A DNA stretch of 64,000 bases from JAXLXE01 sp046328115 (GCA_046328115.1 JAXLXE010000002.1:434001-498000); one strand, 5' to 3'. Positions 36,258 through 45,484 are shown, counted from the stretch's first letter. Notes: a model not told the origin generated them from the sequence alone. Program-made: numbers and translations.

Positions 36258-37130
36258 ATGAATGACAGCGACGCACTAGCGATAGCCGAACGCGCCGCCC
36301 GAGCCGGTGGAGCCGCGGCGATGCGCCGGCTAAACGATCCCGGCTACCAGCGATGGAAGGGCAACCGAGACGTCGTCACGGAGTCCATCCTCGAAGTCCA
36401 GCGCGAAGTCCTCCAGGTCATCTCAGACGCGTGCCCAGACCACGCCATTCTCGCCGAGGAAGGACCAGAGGATGAGCCCGTCCGCGTAGACTCGGAGCAC
36501 CTCTGGATCGTAGACCCCATCTGCGGCAGCCTCAACTTCGCCCAGGGCATCCCCCACTTCGCCATCTCCATCGCCTGGCGATCCCGCGGCGCCATCCGCG
36601 CCGCCGTCGTGTTCGATCCGTGTCGAGACGAGTTGTTCGCCGCCACCACGGACGGTCCCGCCACGCTCAACGGCCAGTTCATATTTGTTCAGCAGATCTC
36701 GGAGGGTCTGGAAGCGTTCGGCAAGGCCGTCATCGCCACGGACCTCCCGTACGATGGAGACCGTCGGATCCTGGCCATGCGCGCCTACAGCCTGTACACA
36801 GAGCAAGTCGTGGAGTGCACCGCCATGGGCTCGCCCGCGCTCGGGCTGTGCTACGTCGCCGCCGGCCGCCTGCACGCCTACTGGCACCTTGACTTACGGA
36901 TCTGGGATGTCGCCGCCGCCAGCCTCATCCTCCAGCGCGCCGGCGGCACCCTCACCGACGCAAACGGTGTGAGCTGGCTCCACTCAGACGGCGGCTACAT
37001 CGCCAGCAACAGCATCATCCACGGGTGGGTGCTCCGCACCATCACCGCCGTGCTCATGCAGCCCAAGCCAAAGCTCCTATCGCAGGAGCTCGCCGGATCC
37101 ACCGGCTCGCCGTCTCCAGCCACCGGCTGA
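36258..37130 (+). CDS. Inositol-monophosphatase-family protein with altered metal site
   Basis: A 290-aa protein with the fold motifs of the FIG/IMPase family: AEEG (Glu67-Glu68), WIVDPICGSLNF and DLRIWDVAAASLILQRAGG (Asp217). In active enzymes the second motif reads DPxDGTxNF and the second Asp binds catalytic Mg2+; here it is Cys89, and Thr is Ser. The protein could therefore be inactive as a phosphatase, or use a different metal or chemistry. ATG 36258 starts MNDSDALAIAERAARAGG, the normal family N-terminus. A strong terminator follows. Confidence 0.85.
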   Translation: MNDSDALAIAERAARAGGAAAMRRLNDPGYQRWKGNRDVVTESILEVQREVLQVISDACPDHAILAEEGPEDEPVRVDSEHLWIVDPICGSLNFAQGIPHFAISIAWRSRGAIRAAVVFDPCRDELFAATTDGPATLNGQFIFVQQISEGLEAFGKAVIATDLPYDGDRRILAMRAYSLYTEQVVECTAMGSPALGLCYVAAGRLHAYWHLDLRIWDVAAASLILQRAGGTLTDANGVSWLHSDGGYIASNSIIHGWVLRTITAVLMQPKPKLLSQELAGSTGSPSPATG

Positions 37131-37142
37131 CTGAGCATGAAA

Positions 37143-37174
37143 CCGCCGCCCCGCGTGGGCGCGGGGCGGCGGTC
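37143..37174. terminator. Bidirectional terminator hairpin
   Basis: A 14-bp stem (ACCGCCGCCCCGCG / CGCGGGGCGGCGGT) with a 4-nt TGGG loop lies between two convergent genes, with AAA before it (TTT on the minus strand). Confidence 0.8.
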
Positions 37175-37192
37175 AAGCGGAAACCTTCAGGC

Positions 37193-38185
37193 TCAAGCCA
37201 GCGCGTTCAGAATCGTCCGCTCCAGCAGTCCTTGGACCACGTCTAGCTTGTAGGCGTTGACGCTCAACGGTCGCGCCACCGTGCGCAGCGTTGACGCCGC
37301 CTGTTTGATCGTGGCCTTGACGTCTTTGCCCTTCAGCGCGTCCTCCACGGACCTGGCACGGTACGGCACCGGCGAGACGCCGCCCAGTACGATGCGCCCA
37401 TCCTTCCAGGAGTTGCCCTCCAACTGGAACGCCACGGCCACCGACACCACCGCGAAGTCGTAGACCTCACGGTCCTTCAGCTTCGTCCACGCCATCTTCG
37501 TGCCCGCGGCCGGATTGGGCACGGAGATCTCCAGCATGATCTCGTCCGGTTTCAGCACGTTCTCACGGAGCACGTCCTCGCGCGGCCCAATGAAGTAGTT
37601 GTCAAACGGCACCGTCCGCTCACCGCCAGACCCGGCGATCTTCGCCGTCGCATTGAGCGCCAGCATCGCGGTGGCCAGGTCGGACGGGTGCACGATATAG
37701 CACAGCTCACCGCCGATGATCGCGTGATAGCGATTGTCGCCGGTGACCGCGAAGCAGAAGTCGCCGCCCTTCTTGTAGCAGTTGAAGTTCTCCCCGCGGA
37801 GGAACCAGCAGCGCGGTCGCTGGTTGATATTCCCGCCCACGGTCGCGTAGTTGCGGATCAATGGGGACGCCACGCTCAACGCCGCCTGCGAGAGCAACGG
37901 GAACTTCCCGGACACGTCCTTATTCTCGATCAGGTCGGTCAGCGTGGCCGTGGCACCAATCGTCACACCATTGGCGTCCGCCTTGATCGCGTTCAGATTC
38001 GGGATGGCCGTCAGGTCGATCAGGGCGTCCGGCAGGGGCATCCCCTTTCCTTCCACCCAGTCCTTCATGACACCGTTCACCAGGTCGCTCCCACCCCCCA
38101 CGGGGCGCGCCTTGGCACCAAACTTGCCCAGCGCACCTACGGCCTCCGCGACCGTGGTGGGCTCGTGTAGCTCGAAGCCCTTCAT
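37193..38185 (-). CDS. Molybdenum hydroxylase FAD-binding subunit (CoxM/PaoB type)
   Basis: A 330-aa flavoprotein of the xanthine dehydrogenase family. The FAD-binding opening (KFGAKARPVGGGSDLVNGV) and the second flavin motif (SPLIRNYATVGGNI) are clear. A cysteine-containing loop (NQRPRCWFLRGENFNCYKKG) follows; such insertions carry an extra [4Fe-4S] cluster in PaoB and 4-hydroxybenzoyl-CoA reductase and could do so here. It receives electrons from the Fe-S subunit. It starts 7 bp after the large-subunit stop and is the last gene of the operon. Confidence 0.92.
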   Translation of the reverse strand: MKGFELHEPTTVAEAVGALGKFGAKARPVGGGSDLVNGVMKDWVEGKGMPLPDALIDLTAIPNLNAIKADANGVTIGATATLTDLIENKDVSGKFPLLSQAALSVASPLIRNYATVGGNINQRPRCWFLRGENFNCYKKGGDFCFAVTGDNRYHAIIGGELCYIVHPSDLATAMLALNATAKIAGSGGERTVPFDNYFIGPREDVLRENVLKPDEIMLEISVPNPAAGTKMAWTKLKDREVYDFAVVSVAVAFQLEGNSWKDGRIVLGGVSPVPYRARSVEDALKGKDVKATIKQAASTLRTVARPLSVNAYKLDVVQGLLERTILNALA

Positions 38186-38192
38186 AGCGTTG

Positions 38193-40676
38193 TTACCTCA
38201 CCTGCTTGAGCGCCGCGAGGAGCTTCTCGCGGGTGATCGGCGTGCTATCCATCCACACCCCGGCGGCGTTGAAGATGGCGGCCGCAACCGCCGGTGCAGG
38301 GGGGCCCATCGGCGGCTCACCGATGCCGTGGGCACCGTAAGTACCGTAGTCCTTGGTGCGCTCCACGAAGATAACGTCCGTCTTTCGGGGCGCGTCCTTG
38401 ATGGAGAGCGCCTTGTACTCCAGCATGTTGGGATTCAGCGGCAGGCCAGTAGCGGCGTCGATCAGCATCTCCTCGTGCAAGACCGCCCCCAGCGCCATCA
38501 CCACCCCACCCTCGATCTGCTGCTCAAGGGCAAAGGGGTTGAGCGCCCTGCCCACATCATGGGCCGCCACGTAGTTGACCACGGAGATCGCGCCCGTGAT
38601 CGTGTCCACCTCAACCTCGGCCGCGTGAGCTGCCCAGGCGGTGCGCTCCCACCGCTGGTCCTGCACGCCCACGTACTGACCGACGATCGGCGCGCCCCGG
38701 AACTGCATGACCTCAACGAGCGCCAACTTCACATTTGGGTCACTCTTGAGGTTCAGGATGCCGTTCCGAAGTTCAAGCTCGTCCGCCTTGAACTCGCGAT
38801 TCTCATTCTTCTTCTTGGCGTCGTCAGTAAGCTTCCGCGCCCCCCACTCCAGCACCTGCCGCCGGGCATCCTGCGCCGCCTGGTACATCGCGTACGAGCC
38901 GGTGTTGGTCTGGATGCTGCCCGCGGTCACCCCGGTGTCAGTGGTGAAATCGGTGTCAACGTGGGTGGTGATCGTCACCCGCTCCAGCGGGACGCCCAGT
39001 GACTCGGCCGCCACCATCGAGACCAGCGTCCGTTGGCCATCGCCGATCTCGTTGCTCGCGGAGAACGCCTGAACGCTGCCGTCGACGTTCACAGCGAGCT
39101 GGCCGGAGATGGGGTTCCCACCTCCACCGTGGCTGCACGCGTGCGCCGCCAGGCCAATGCCGTGGAACACCCCCGGGCGCACCTCTTTAGCCCGCGGCGC
39201 GTGCCACTTCTGCTTCCAGCCAATCTTGTCCGCCGCCTGGGTAATGCAGTCGCGCAGGCCAAAGTTGCTGAACGGCCGCTTCGTCTCAGGATTCCCCTGA
39301 TCATTCAGGTTCTTGAGCCGGAGCTCCACCGGATCCATCCCCACGGCCGCCGCCGCCCGCTCCATCATCATCTCCAGAGCGAACGTGCCGTTTGGATGGC
39401 TCACGCAGCGATACGGCCCTGACTTGTAGGAGTTGGTGAACACGTCCACCGCCTCCAACTTCAGGTTCGGGATGTTGTAGGTCATCTGCATGTGGAACCA
39501 CGCACCGTTCGCGGCTCCCGCGCGCTGCGCGCCCACGTTCGCAAAGACCTTGAACTTGCCCCACTGCAGCGAACCGTCTCGGTTCACCCCCAGCTTCATT
39601 TCATTGCGGAAAGTCGGCCGGTGTGTTCGGGTCACGAAGTCCTCGGCCCGCGTGTACATCAGCTTGACCGGCCGCCCCGTCATCTTCGCCAGGATCGCCG
39701 CGTGCACCTCCGCCAGGTCCACGCCGCTGCGATACCCGTAGCCTGAGCCCATGTAGCCCGGCTGGATGACCCGTATCTTGTTCTGCGGGATCTTCAAGAG
39801 CTGGGACATCGCCGCGCGCGTGCCATGCGCGTACTGGCACGTGTACGTCATCACCAGCTTGTCCGTATCCCAGTAGCAGACGGTGGTGGTTGGCTCCAGG
39901 GCCAGGTGTTGTTCCGTCGGCTTGGTGAGCACCGCCTCCAGCGTCACCTCGGAACGGGCGCCATCAGGATCGCCGCGAACCAGCGGCGGCGTCACGTTGA
40001 TGATCGTCCCGTCAAGATTGTTGTTCCACTGCTTCGGGGCCTTCGTGCCCTCCATCATGTCGAGCACGGCCGGCAACACTTCGTACTGCACCTCGATCAG
40101 ACGCACGGCCTGATCGGCGATGTGCTCGGTCGCCGCGGCAACCACCGCGATAGGCGAGCCTACCTCGAAGACCTCCTCATTGAAGAGAAATCGGTCCGGT
40201 GGTCCGGCGCCGATCTTCACATCGGCATACTCCGCGGGCAGATTCCCGCGGTGGAGCACCGCGACCACCCCAGCCAGCGCCTCGGCCTTCTTGGTATCCA
40301 CGGACCGGACCTTCGCGTGCGGGTGGGGGCTACGCAGCGTCTTCAGGTGCAGCATCCCGGGCATGCTCAGGTGCTCGGTGTACTGCGCCTGCCCCGTCAC
40401 AATGCCTAGGCCGTGGACCCGTGGGATCTTCTTGCCAATGACCTGGAACTGCTGCGGTTGCGGCTGCACCTGCTGCTGACGCGTTGTCGTGCCTGTCTGG
40501 TAGAAGCCCAGCAGGTGGCCGTACTTCCCTAGCACGTCCGCGAGCATCTCGGATTGCTCGGCGGCCATCGTGAGGAACTCCGGATCCTGGCGCAGCGTGT
40601 TCCATTCCGACGGTGTCAGCGACGCCGCGTACGCCGGGTCCGTAGCTACTTTGTAGACATCGATCTTCAAAGGCAT
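38193..40676 (-). CDS. Molybdenum hydroxylase catalytic subunit (CoxL/PaoC type)
   Basis: An 827-aa molybdopterin-binding subunit. The catalytic Glu motif near the C-terminus (GIGEPPMGPPAPAVA) and the Moco-binding regions are present. There is an extra N-terminal segment of about 85 residues, ending in a Gln-rich linker (RQQQVQPQPQQFQVIGKKIP). The loop that normally reads GGGFGGK is changed (GYMGSGYGYRSG), so the substrate pocket differs from classic xanthine dehydrogenases and from CO dehydrogenase, whose CSFR loop is also absent. It probably oxidises an aldehyde or N-heterocycle. It has no signal peptide and would be exported with the Tat-tagged small subunit. Confidence 0.9.
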   Translation of the reverse strand: MPLKIDVYKVATDPAYAASLTPSEWNTLRQDPEFLTMAAEQSEMLADVLGKYGHLLGFYQTGTTTRQQQVQPQPQQFQVIGKKIPRVHGLGIVTGQAQYTEHLSMPGMLHLKTLRSPHPHAKVRSVDTKKAEALAGVVAVLHRGNLPAEYADVKIGAGPPDRFLFNEEVFEVGSPIAVVAAATEHIADQAVRLIEVQYEVLPAVLDMMEGTKAPKQWNNNLDGTIINVTPPLVRGDPDGARSEVTLEAVLTKPTEQHLALEPTTTVCYWDTDKLVMTYTCQYAHGTRAAMSQLLKIPQNKIRVIQPGYMGSGYGYRSGVDLAEVHAAILAKMTGRPVKLMYTRAEDFVTRTHRPTFRNEMKLGVNRDGSLQWGKFKVFANVGAQRAGAANGAWFHMQMTYNIPNLKLEAVDVFTNSYKSGPYRCVSHPNGTFALEMMMERAAAAVGMDPVELRLKNLNDQGNPETKRPFSNFGLRDCITQAADKIGWKQKWHAPRAKEVRPGVFHGIGLAAHACSHGGGGNPISGQLAVNVDGSVQAFSASNEIGDGQRTLVSMVAAESLGVPLERVTITTHVDTDFTTDTGVTAGSIQTNTGSYAMYQAAQDARRQVLEWGARKLTDDAKKKNENREFKADELELRNGILNLKSDPNVKLALVEVMQFRGAPIVGQYVGVQDQRWERTAWAAHAAEVEVDTITGAISVVNYVAAHDVGRALNPFALEQQIEGGVVMALGAVLHEEMLIDAATGLPLNPNMLEYKALSIKDAPRKTDVIFVERTKDYGTYGAHGIGEPPMGPPAPAVAAAIFNAAGVWMDSTPITREKLLAALKQVR

Positions 40677-40706
40677 CTTAGCTTCTCCTTCCTCGAACCC
40701 ACCGAC

Positions 40707-41795
40707 CTACGGCTTGACCGGATTGCCGATTTCGGCGAGGAAAGTGCGCACCTGCGCTTCAGTGAGCGGTGGGAGCCACGTCACGTTGACCGTACGTTCG
40801 GTCCCGGCGACTTCAGCGATGCCCTGGCGCTCCTTCAGCTTCTCAGCGAGCGTATCGAAGAACTCAATCGTGGGCAGCGGCGTCACGAACTCAAACTGCT
40901 TGGTCTGCCCACCCGGCACAGGAGCCGCGGCCGCCGCGGGCTTAGGTGCCGTCACCGCCTTGAACGGCGCCGTCCAGTTCACCTTTTCGCCCCGCATCTC
41001 AGCCGCTGCCGCCTTCACAGACGAGAAGATCTTGATGTACTCGCCGCAGCGACACACGTTGCCCGCAAGTGCCTCAGCGATCTGCTCATCCGTGGGGCTC
41101 TTGTTCGTCTGCAGCAGCGCGTACGTACTCACGATGAAGCCGCGCGTGCAGATGCCGCACTGATAGCCGCCCTCCCACCAGAACGCCTTCTGGATCGGGT
41201 GAAGGCCTTCGATGCCCGGGCCACTGGCGATGCCGTTCACCGTCGTGATCTTCTGGCCGCGCCCCAGACGCGCGGTCATCACCCCACAGCCGTTCACGGC
41301 CTTGCCGTCCACCAGCACTGCGCATGCACCGCACTGCGCCCGGTCACAGCCCAGGTTCGTCCCGGCCATCCCGAGCTCGTTCACCATCGTCTCCCAGAGA
41401 CTCTCGCGAACGTCCACCGTCACGTCATGCGGCTTGCCATCGATGTTCAACGTCACGCGACGGTGTGTGAGGGGCAACGTCGTCGCGGCGGACGCCGCCG
41501 GCTTTGCCTCGGCCGGCTTTGCTTCCGCCGGCTTCTGCGCGGGCGCCGCGGCCGGGGCTGGCTGGACTGCCGCCGCCGGCGCCCCCGGGGCGGACGGCAC
41601 CGCCACCGGAGCGGACCGCGTTCCCTGGGCGGCCACGTAGCCCCCCGCTACCACGCCAACGGCCACTGCCCCGGCGCCGGTTCCCACCAGGAAATCCCGG
41701 CGCGTCACCATAGGCTTCAGCTGCTCCGGCGCCGCTGACTCATCCGAACCCGTCGACGAGGGCTCGGAACCGGACTGGCGATGGTCGTCCGCCAT
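40707..41795 (-). CDS. Molybdenum hydroxylase 2Fe-2S subunit with Tat signal (PaoA type)
   Basis: A 362-aa Fe-S subunit. Near residue 30 is a Tat signal (TRRDFLVGTGAGAVAVGVVA), followed by a Pro/Ala/Lys linker of about 45 residues. The plant-type [2Fe-2S] cluster (CDRAQCGACAVLVDG) and the helical one (YQCGICTRGF, NVCRCGEYIK) follow. Typical CoxS-type subunits are about 160-180 aa; here about 100 residues are added at the C-terminus with no recognisable motif (ending LTEAQVRTFLAEIGNPVKP). The Tat signal means the whole complex is folded in the cytoplasm and then exported, as in E. coli PaoABC. Confidence 0.92.
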   Translation of the reverse strand: MADDHRQSGSEPSSTGSDESAAPEQLKPMVTRRDFLVGTGAGAVAVGVVAGGYVAAQGTRSAPVAVPSAPGAPAAAVQPAPAAAPAQKPAEAKPAEAKPAASAATTLPLTHRRVTLNIDGKPHDVTVDVRESLWETMVNELGMAGTNLGCDRAQCGACAVLVDGKAVNGCGVMTARLGRGQKITTVNGIASGPGIEGLHPIQKAFWWEGGYQCGICTRGFIVSTYALLQTNKSPTDEQIAEALAGNVCRCGEYIKIFSSVKAAAAEMRGEKVNWTAPFKAVTAPKPAAAAAPVPGGQTKQFEFVTPLPTIEFFDTLAEKLKERQGIAEVAGTERTVNVTWLPPLTEAQVRTFLAEIGNPVKP

Positions 41796-42087
41796 GACTC
41801 CCCTCCCATCTCGCGAGCGGCAAGCCTGGTGGGGCTACACCGCCCGCTACGCTAGGGCCAACTACGCAAAAATGGGGAGCGCACGCTCCCCCGCACGGGC
41901 CGATTGTATGACAGTGCCGGCACCGTGTCCACCCCACGTCCGCCACACAGCGCCCCCAGAAGTCGCGGACCAATTCCCGGGGATCCACCCACCCCAGTCC
42001 GCTCAACGCACCACCGCAACGATAGGTGCGTCCATTGCGTCACGCTCCGCTCCCCAGCGCGCCAGTCAGGCCAGCGCCCATCGTCTC

Positions 42088-42732
42088 CTACGGCCGCTGG
42101 CGCGCCCGCTCGTACGTCTCCAGGTCGTTCAGGTTCAACAGCACCGCGTCATCGTCCACCGCCACCGTCGAGACCTTATCCATATGCGCCCGCACCACTC
42201 CCCGCAGACCCAGAGTCTCTTCACGCACCGCCCGCAGATCGGACAGTAGCGCGCCGCTCACCACCAGTGGGTGCCCCCGTCGCCCGCCATGCACCGGAAT
42301 CGCCACCAGGCATGGCCCAAGCTCAACCGCCCTGCACAGTTGCTCAACGACCGCCGCCGGACAGGGCTGGTCGATGGACTGGATCACCACCACGCCGGCC
42401 GCCCCGCTGATCACCCCAGCACCCAGCCGTACCGAACCGCTTCGACCCGCCTCCAGATCCTGATTCACAACCTGGGTCACACGCACGCCCGGCACGTCGG
42501 GGACCGCGCGTCCAACGCGATCCGCCTCCACGCCCAGCACCACCACGATCTCCGAACATCCGGCCGCCGCGAGCTGGCGGACGGCGTACTCAATCAGCGT
42601 CCCGCCCACCCACGGCAACAGCGCCTTCGGCGAGCCCATCCGGCTGGACGAACCCGCCGCCAGCAGCAGCGCCCCGCGGCCTTTCCCATCCGATTGCAGC
42701 CCCCGGATCTCATCCTTCGTCACGGCGGCCAA
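42088..42732 (-). CDS. MobA/MocA-like nucleotidyltransferase
   Basis: A 214-aa protein of the NTP-transferase group. The nucleotide-binding signature (LLAAGSSSRMGSPKALLPW) is intact and a metal-binding Asp-like region (VVVIQSIDQPC) follows. MocA-type members attach CMP or GMP to the molybdenum cofactor for xanthine-dehydrogenase-family enzymes. Position between the molybdenum hydroxylase operon and an XdhC-type gene supports the cofactor-maturation role. Start is TTG at 42732; a GTG three codons later is an alternative. Confidence 0.88.
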   Translation of the reverse strand: MAAVTKDEIRGLQSDGKGRGALLLAAGSSSRMGSPKALLPWVGGTLIEYAVRQLAAAGCSEIVVVLGVEADRVGRAVPDVPGVRVTQVVNQDLEAGRSGSVRLGAGVISGAAGVVVIQSIDQPCPAAVVEQLCRAVELGPCLVAIPVHGGRRGHPLVVSGALLSDLRAVREETLGLRGVVRAHMDKVSTVAVDDDAVLLNLNDLETYERARQRP

Positions 42733-42762
42733 TCATATCCGCGCACCGCACCCCCCTCAGCG

Positions 42763-42790
42763 ATCCCGCCCGCCGCGGCGGGCGCGGGAT
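42763..42790. promoter_or_regulatory. GC-rich palindrome between divergent cofactor genes
   Basis: An 18-bp perfect palindrome (CGCCCGCCGCGGCGGGCG, 42767-42784) lies within the region between the divergent MobA-like and XdhC-like genes. It could be an operator or an RNA hairpin; nothing else identifies it. Confidence 0.4.
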
Positions 42791-42889
42791 TGACCGCGCG
42801 CTCCCTACCATCCCATACTCGACGCCATACTCCAGGTAGTGGGAGGGTGCGCAACCGGCCACGGCGCCGCGCGCACCAGTGAGTCACCA

Positions 42890-44056
42890 GTGTCAGAGCC
42901 GACAGCCGTGCCGGGGTTCTTCAACTCGCTGCTCGCCGCCATCAGCGCGGGAGAGCGCGCCTGCGTTGCCACCATCGTCCAGACCCGCGGCAGCTCCCCG
43001 CGCGCGGTTGGCACCAGGATGCTCATCCGCCCCGGCGGGTCCGTGGACGGCACCGTCGGTGGTGGCTGCGGTGAAGCAGACGTGCTCCGCGCCGCCAGGG
43101 ACGTGCTCGACGACGGCCGGCCTCGCCGTGTGATCGTGGATCTCACCGAGGAGATCGCCCTGCACACGGACGGCGTCTGCGGCGGGATCATGGAGATCTA
43201 CCTGGACTCCTGGGAGCCAGATTCTCCCCAGACCACGTGCACCGTGCGGTCCCTGCTGGAGGCACAGTCCCAGCACCTGGACGCGGTGCTCAGCACCGTC
43301 GTGGACTCCACCTCCAGGACGGGCTCCAGAGTGCTCACCGTGGACGGCCGCATCCTGGCGGGCGATCTCGACGACCCCGCGCTCGCCGCCATCATCGCCG
43401 CCGACGCAACGGCCATGGCCGCCCAGGGTCGCCCAGGCCTCCGCCAGAGCGTCTCGGCTGCCGACGCCGGCGCTACGCCGTCCCCCGTGCTCGTCTACCA
43501 CGACGTCATCCTCCCGCGGCCGGAGCTGATCATCGTCGGGGCCGGTCACGTGGCCCAGCCCGTGGCGGACGTTGGACGCCTGCTCGACCTCCGCGTCACC
43601 GTCATCGACGACCGGCCACTGTTTGCCAACGCGCGGCGCTTCCCCACCGCCGACCGCATCATTGTTGACGACTTCGAGACCGCCCTGGACTCGCTCCCCA
43701 TCGGCCCCCGGACCTACGTCGTCCTCGTCACCCGCGGCCACGCCCACGACGTGCGCTCGCTGCGCAAGATCATCCACCGCCCCGCCGCCTACATCGGCAT
43801 GATCGGTAGCCGGCGCCGCGTCTTCGCCGTCATGAAGCTGCTGCACGACGAAGGCGTCCCGCTTGACACCCTCCTGCGGCTGCACGCCCCAATCGGCATC
43901 GATGTGGAGACGGAGACGCCCGGTGAGATCGCGCTCAGCATCGGCGCGGAGATCCTCAAAGTACGTCGCGGCGGTCGTGCCCCCTCCTTGTCAGACCGCA
44001 CGCGTGAGCAGTATCGCGCCTCCCTCCTGCGCGGCGAGCTTGCCCCGCTCACCTGA
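42890..44056 (+). CDS. XdhC/CoxF-family molybdenum-cofactor insertion protein
   Basis: A 388-aa protein of the XdhC family, which sulfurates or inserts the molybdenum cofactor into xanthine-dehydrogenase-type enzymes. The N-terminal XdhC/CoxI domain (CVATIVQTRGSSPRAVGTRM, then GTVGGGCGE) and the C-terminal Rossmann domain (LIIVGAGHVAQPVADVGRLL, then HAHDVRSLRKI) are clear. GTG 42890 starts immediately before the conserved domain; a longer start at 42839 exists. It is the partner of the nearby PaoABC-like enzyme and corresponds to PaoD. Confidence 0.9.
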   Translation: MSEPTAVPGFFNSLLAAISAGERACVATIVQTRGSSPRAVGTRMLIRPGGSVDGTVGGGCGEADVLRAARDVLDDGRPRRVIVDLTEEIALHTDGVCGGIMEIYLDSWEPDSPQTTCTVRSLLEAQSQHLDAVLSTVVDSTSRTGSRVLTVDGRILAGDLDDPALAAIIAADATAMAAQGRPGLRQSVSAADAGATPSPVLVYHDVILPRPELIIVGAGHVAQPVADVGRLLDLRVTVIDDRPLFANARRFPTADRIIVDDFETALDSLPIGPRTYVVLVTRGHAHDVRSLRKIIHRPAAYIGMIGSRRRVFAVMKLLHDEGVPLDTLLRLHAPIGIDVETETPGEIALSIGAEILKVRRGGRAPSLSDRTREQYRASLLRGELAPLT

Positions 44057-44492
44057 GACCATCATCGGCCACCGGCTCGCCGCCGCGCTCATCGCCCCGC
44101 TGCTGCTCCTCACCGCGTGCACTGCTCCGCCCGCGCCGCCCACCCGCGCGCCCCTTATCCTCCCCACACCAATGCCAACGCCCGCTCAGAACGCCCCCGC
44201 GCTCATCGGCGAAGAGTCAGACGCGGTTGAAGACGCCTTCATCAACGAGGTGGAGCAAGCGACGAGAATGGCAGACGTCATGGCCGGCGCACCCTGCGAC
44301 CGATTGCGCGACGCACTCTCTCGTGACCCGGCCGCGCTGCCTTCCTTGCGAGCCTACGCCGCCACCCTGAAGAAACTCGCGGATCAGGATCAGTCGCTCG
44401 CCGGTCTCGAGCCCCGCCAGGCACTCAGCGCCCTGGACGAATCACTGGCCAGGCTAGCCGCCAGACTCCAGACCTGCGGCGCCCCCGGCTAG
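44040..44492 (+). CDS. Small lipoprotein of unknown function
   Basis: A protein of about 150 aa with a signal peptide and lipobox (ALIAPLLLLTACTA). A Pro/Thr linker and a helical C-terminal domain with two cysteines (GAPCDRLRDAL and LQTCGAPG) follow. The most plausible start is the TTG at 44040, inside the end of the xdhC-like gene. Not recognised as a known family. It is the last gene before the convergent cobalt transporter genes. Confidence 0.6.
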   Translation: MPRSPETIIGHRLAAALIAPLLLLTACTAPPAPPTRAPLILPTPMPTPAQNAPALIGEESDAVEDAFINEVEQATRMADVMAGAPCDRLRDALSRDPAALPSLRAYAATLKKLADQDQSLAGLEPRQALSALDESLARLAARLQTCGAPG

Positions 44493-44532
44493 CGCTAACG
44501 CTTCCTGCAGTCTTCCACGTGTCGCCGACGCG

Positions 44533-45273
44533 CTAGCCCAGCCTCACTTGAGCTAGCCGCTCCGCCGCCACCATCCGGCCTGGCCGCAGCAGCAGAGCAA
44601 ACAGCGCCGCGAAGATGCCCCAGAACAGCGTCAAGCCGGCCAGTGAGAGTCCGCGAAACAGCGATACCAGGTCCATCGGCATCCCGACCTCGTCCGGATT
44701 GCCCGGAAGCGCCAGGAACACCACCGCGCTGTACACCGCCAGGCACCCCGCGGGTACACCCCATGCACGGATCCCAGACCCGCTCAGTCGCCTCGCCAGT
44801 GCCAGGCTCAATGCCGTACCCGCCGTCGCCAGCACCAGCGCCAGCAGGTACAGCCCCTGCCGATAGCCAATCGTGTCCGGGTCCCCCACACCCGGCGGGT
44901 TCGCCGGATACTTCAGAAACGGGAACAGTGCCAGAGACCAGTAGCCCGCCGTGACCAGCAGCACTCGCTGCCAGCGTGACCCCGCGCCCGGCAGCCACCC
45001 CTGACCCGCCCGGTACACCACGGTCGTCAGCAACGCCCAGACCAGGCCATACAGCACAAACCCGGCGAACAGGCCCACCTTCTGGGCGCGTCGGCTCACC
45101 ATCGGCTCTTCGTGCTCGCCAGCCGCGGCCGCGTGCTCCTCCTCAATGGCGATCGCTCGATCCATCACCGGCTCAGTCGCCACGGCGTGGAACAGCGCGG
45201 CCGAGAGCGAGGCCGCCAGCGCGGCGATCAGCGCCGCCTTGAAAATCGTCCCCAGCGAGTATCCGGTCAACAC
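44533..45273 (-). CDS. cbtA: CbtA-like cobalt transporter subunit
   Basis: A 246-aa membrane protein with about five or six helices. The N-terminal helix (FKAALIAALAASLSAALFH), the acidic loop (AIEEEHAAAAGEHEEP) and the PGVGDPDTIGYRQGLYLLA segment are typical of CbtA. CbtA and CbtB form a predicted B12-regulated cobalt importer found in many bacteria. It starts 7 bp after cbtB stops and shares the upstream cobalamin riboswitch. Confidence 0.9.
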   Translation of the reverse strand: MLTGYSLGTIFKAALIAALAASLSAALFHAVATEPVMDRAIAIEEEHAAAAGEHEEPMVSRRAQKVGLFAGFVLYGLVWALLTTVVYRAGQGWLPGAGSRWQRVLLVTAGYWSLALFPFLKYPANPPGVGDPDTIGYRQGLYLLALVLATAGTALSLALARRLSGSGIRAWGVPAGCLAVYSAVVFLALPGNPDEVGMPMDLVSLFRGLSLAGLTLFWGIFAALFALLLRPGRMVAAERLAQVRLG

Positions 45274-45280
45274 GTCGGGC

Positions 45281-45484
45281 TCAGTGGCAGGGGAACCCGG
45301 CCGCGTGCCTGGCGTCGTGGATCGCCTCGTGGATCAGGTTCTGATCAAACGCCGCAGCGCCGTGCACCACGCTCAGCAGCAACCCCTGGTCCAGCGCCAG
45401 CAAGTACAGACCGAACAGCGCCACGGCCGCCAGAACAACACTCCACCGCTGAGCCCGCAGGGCCGGAGCCATCACCCGCGCCAT
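45281..45484 (-). CDS. cbtB: CbtB-like small cobalt transporter subunit
   Basis: A 67-aa protein with one membrane helix and a histidine-rich C-terminus (HEAIHDARHAAGFPCH), the proposed metal-binding end of CbtB. The ATG at 45484 was chosen because it follows a good ribosome site (GGAGG, 7 nt upstream); longer in-frame extensions run into the riboswitch. It works with CbtA and is controlled by the riboswitch just upstream. Confidence 0.88.
   Translation of the reverse strand: MARVMAPALRAQRWSVVLAAVALFGLYLLALDQGLLLSVVHGAAAFDQNLIHEAIHDARHAAGFPCH

Noticed and set aside
38193..40676. CO dehydrogenase large subunit (CoxL form I)
   Set aside because: The AYRCSFR active-site loop of true CO dehydrogenase is not present; only the wider molybdenum hydroxylase family is supported.
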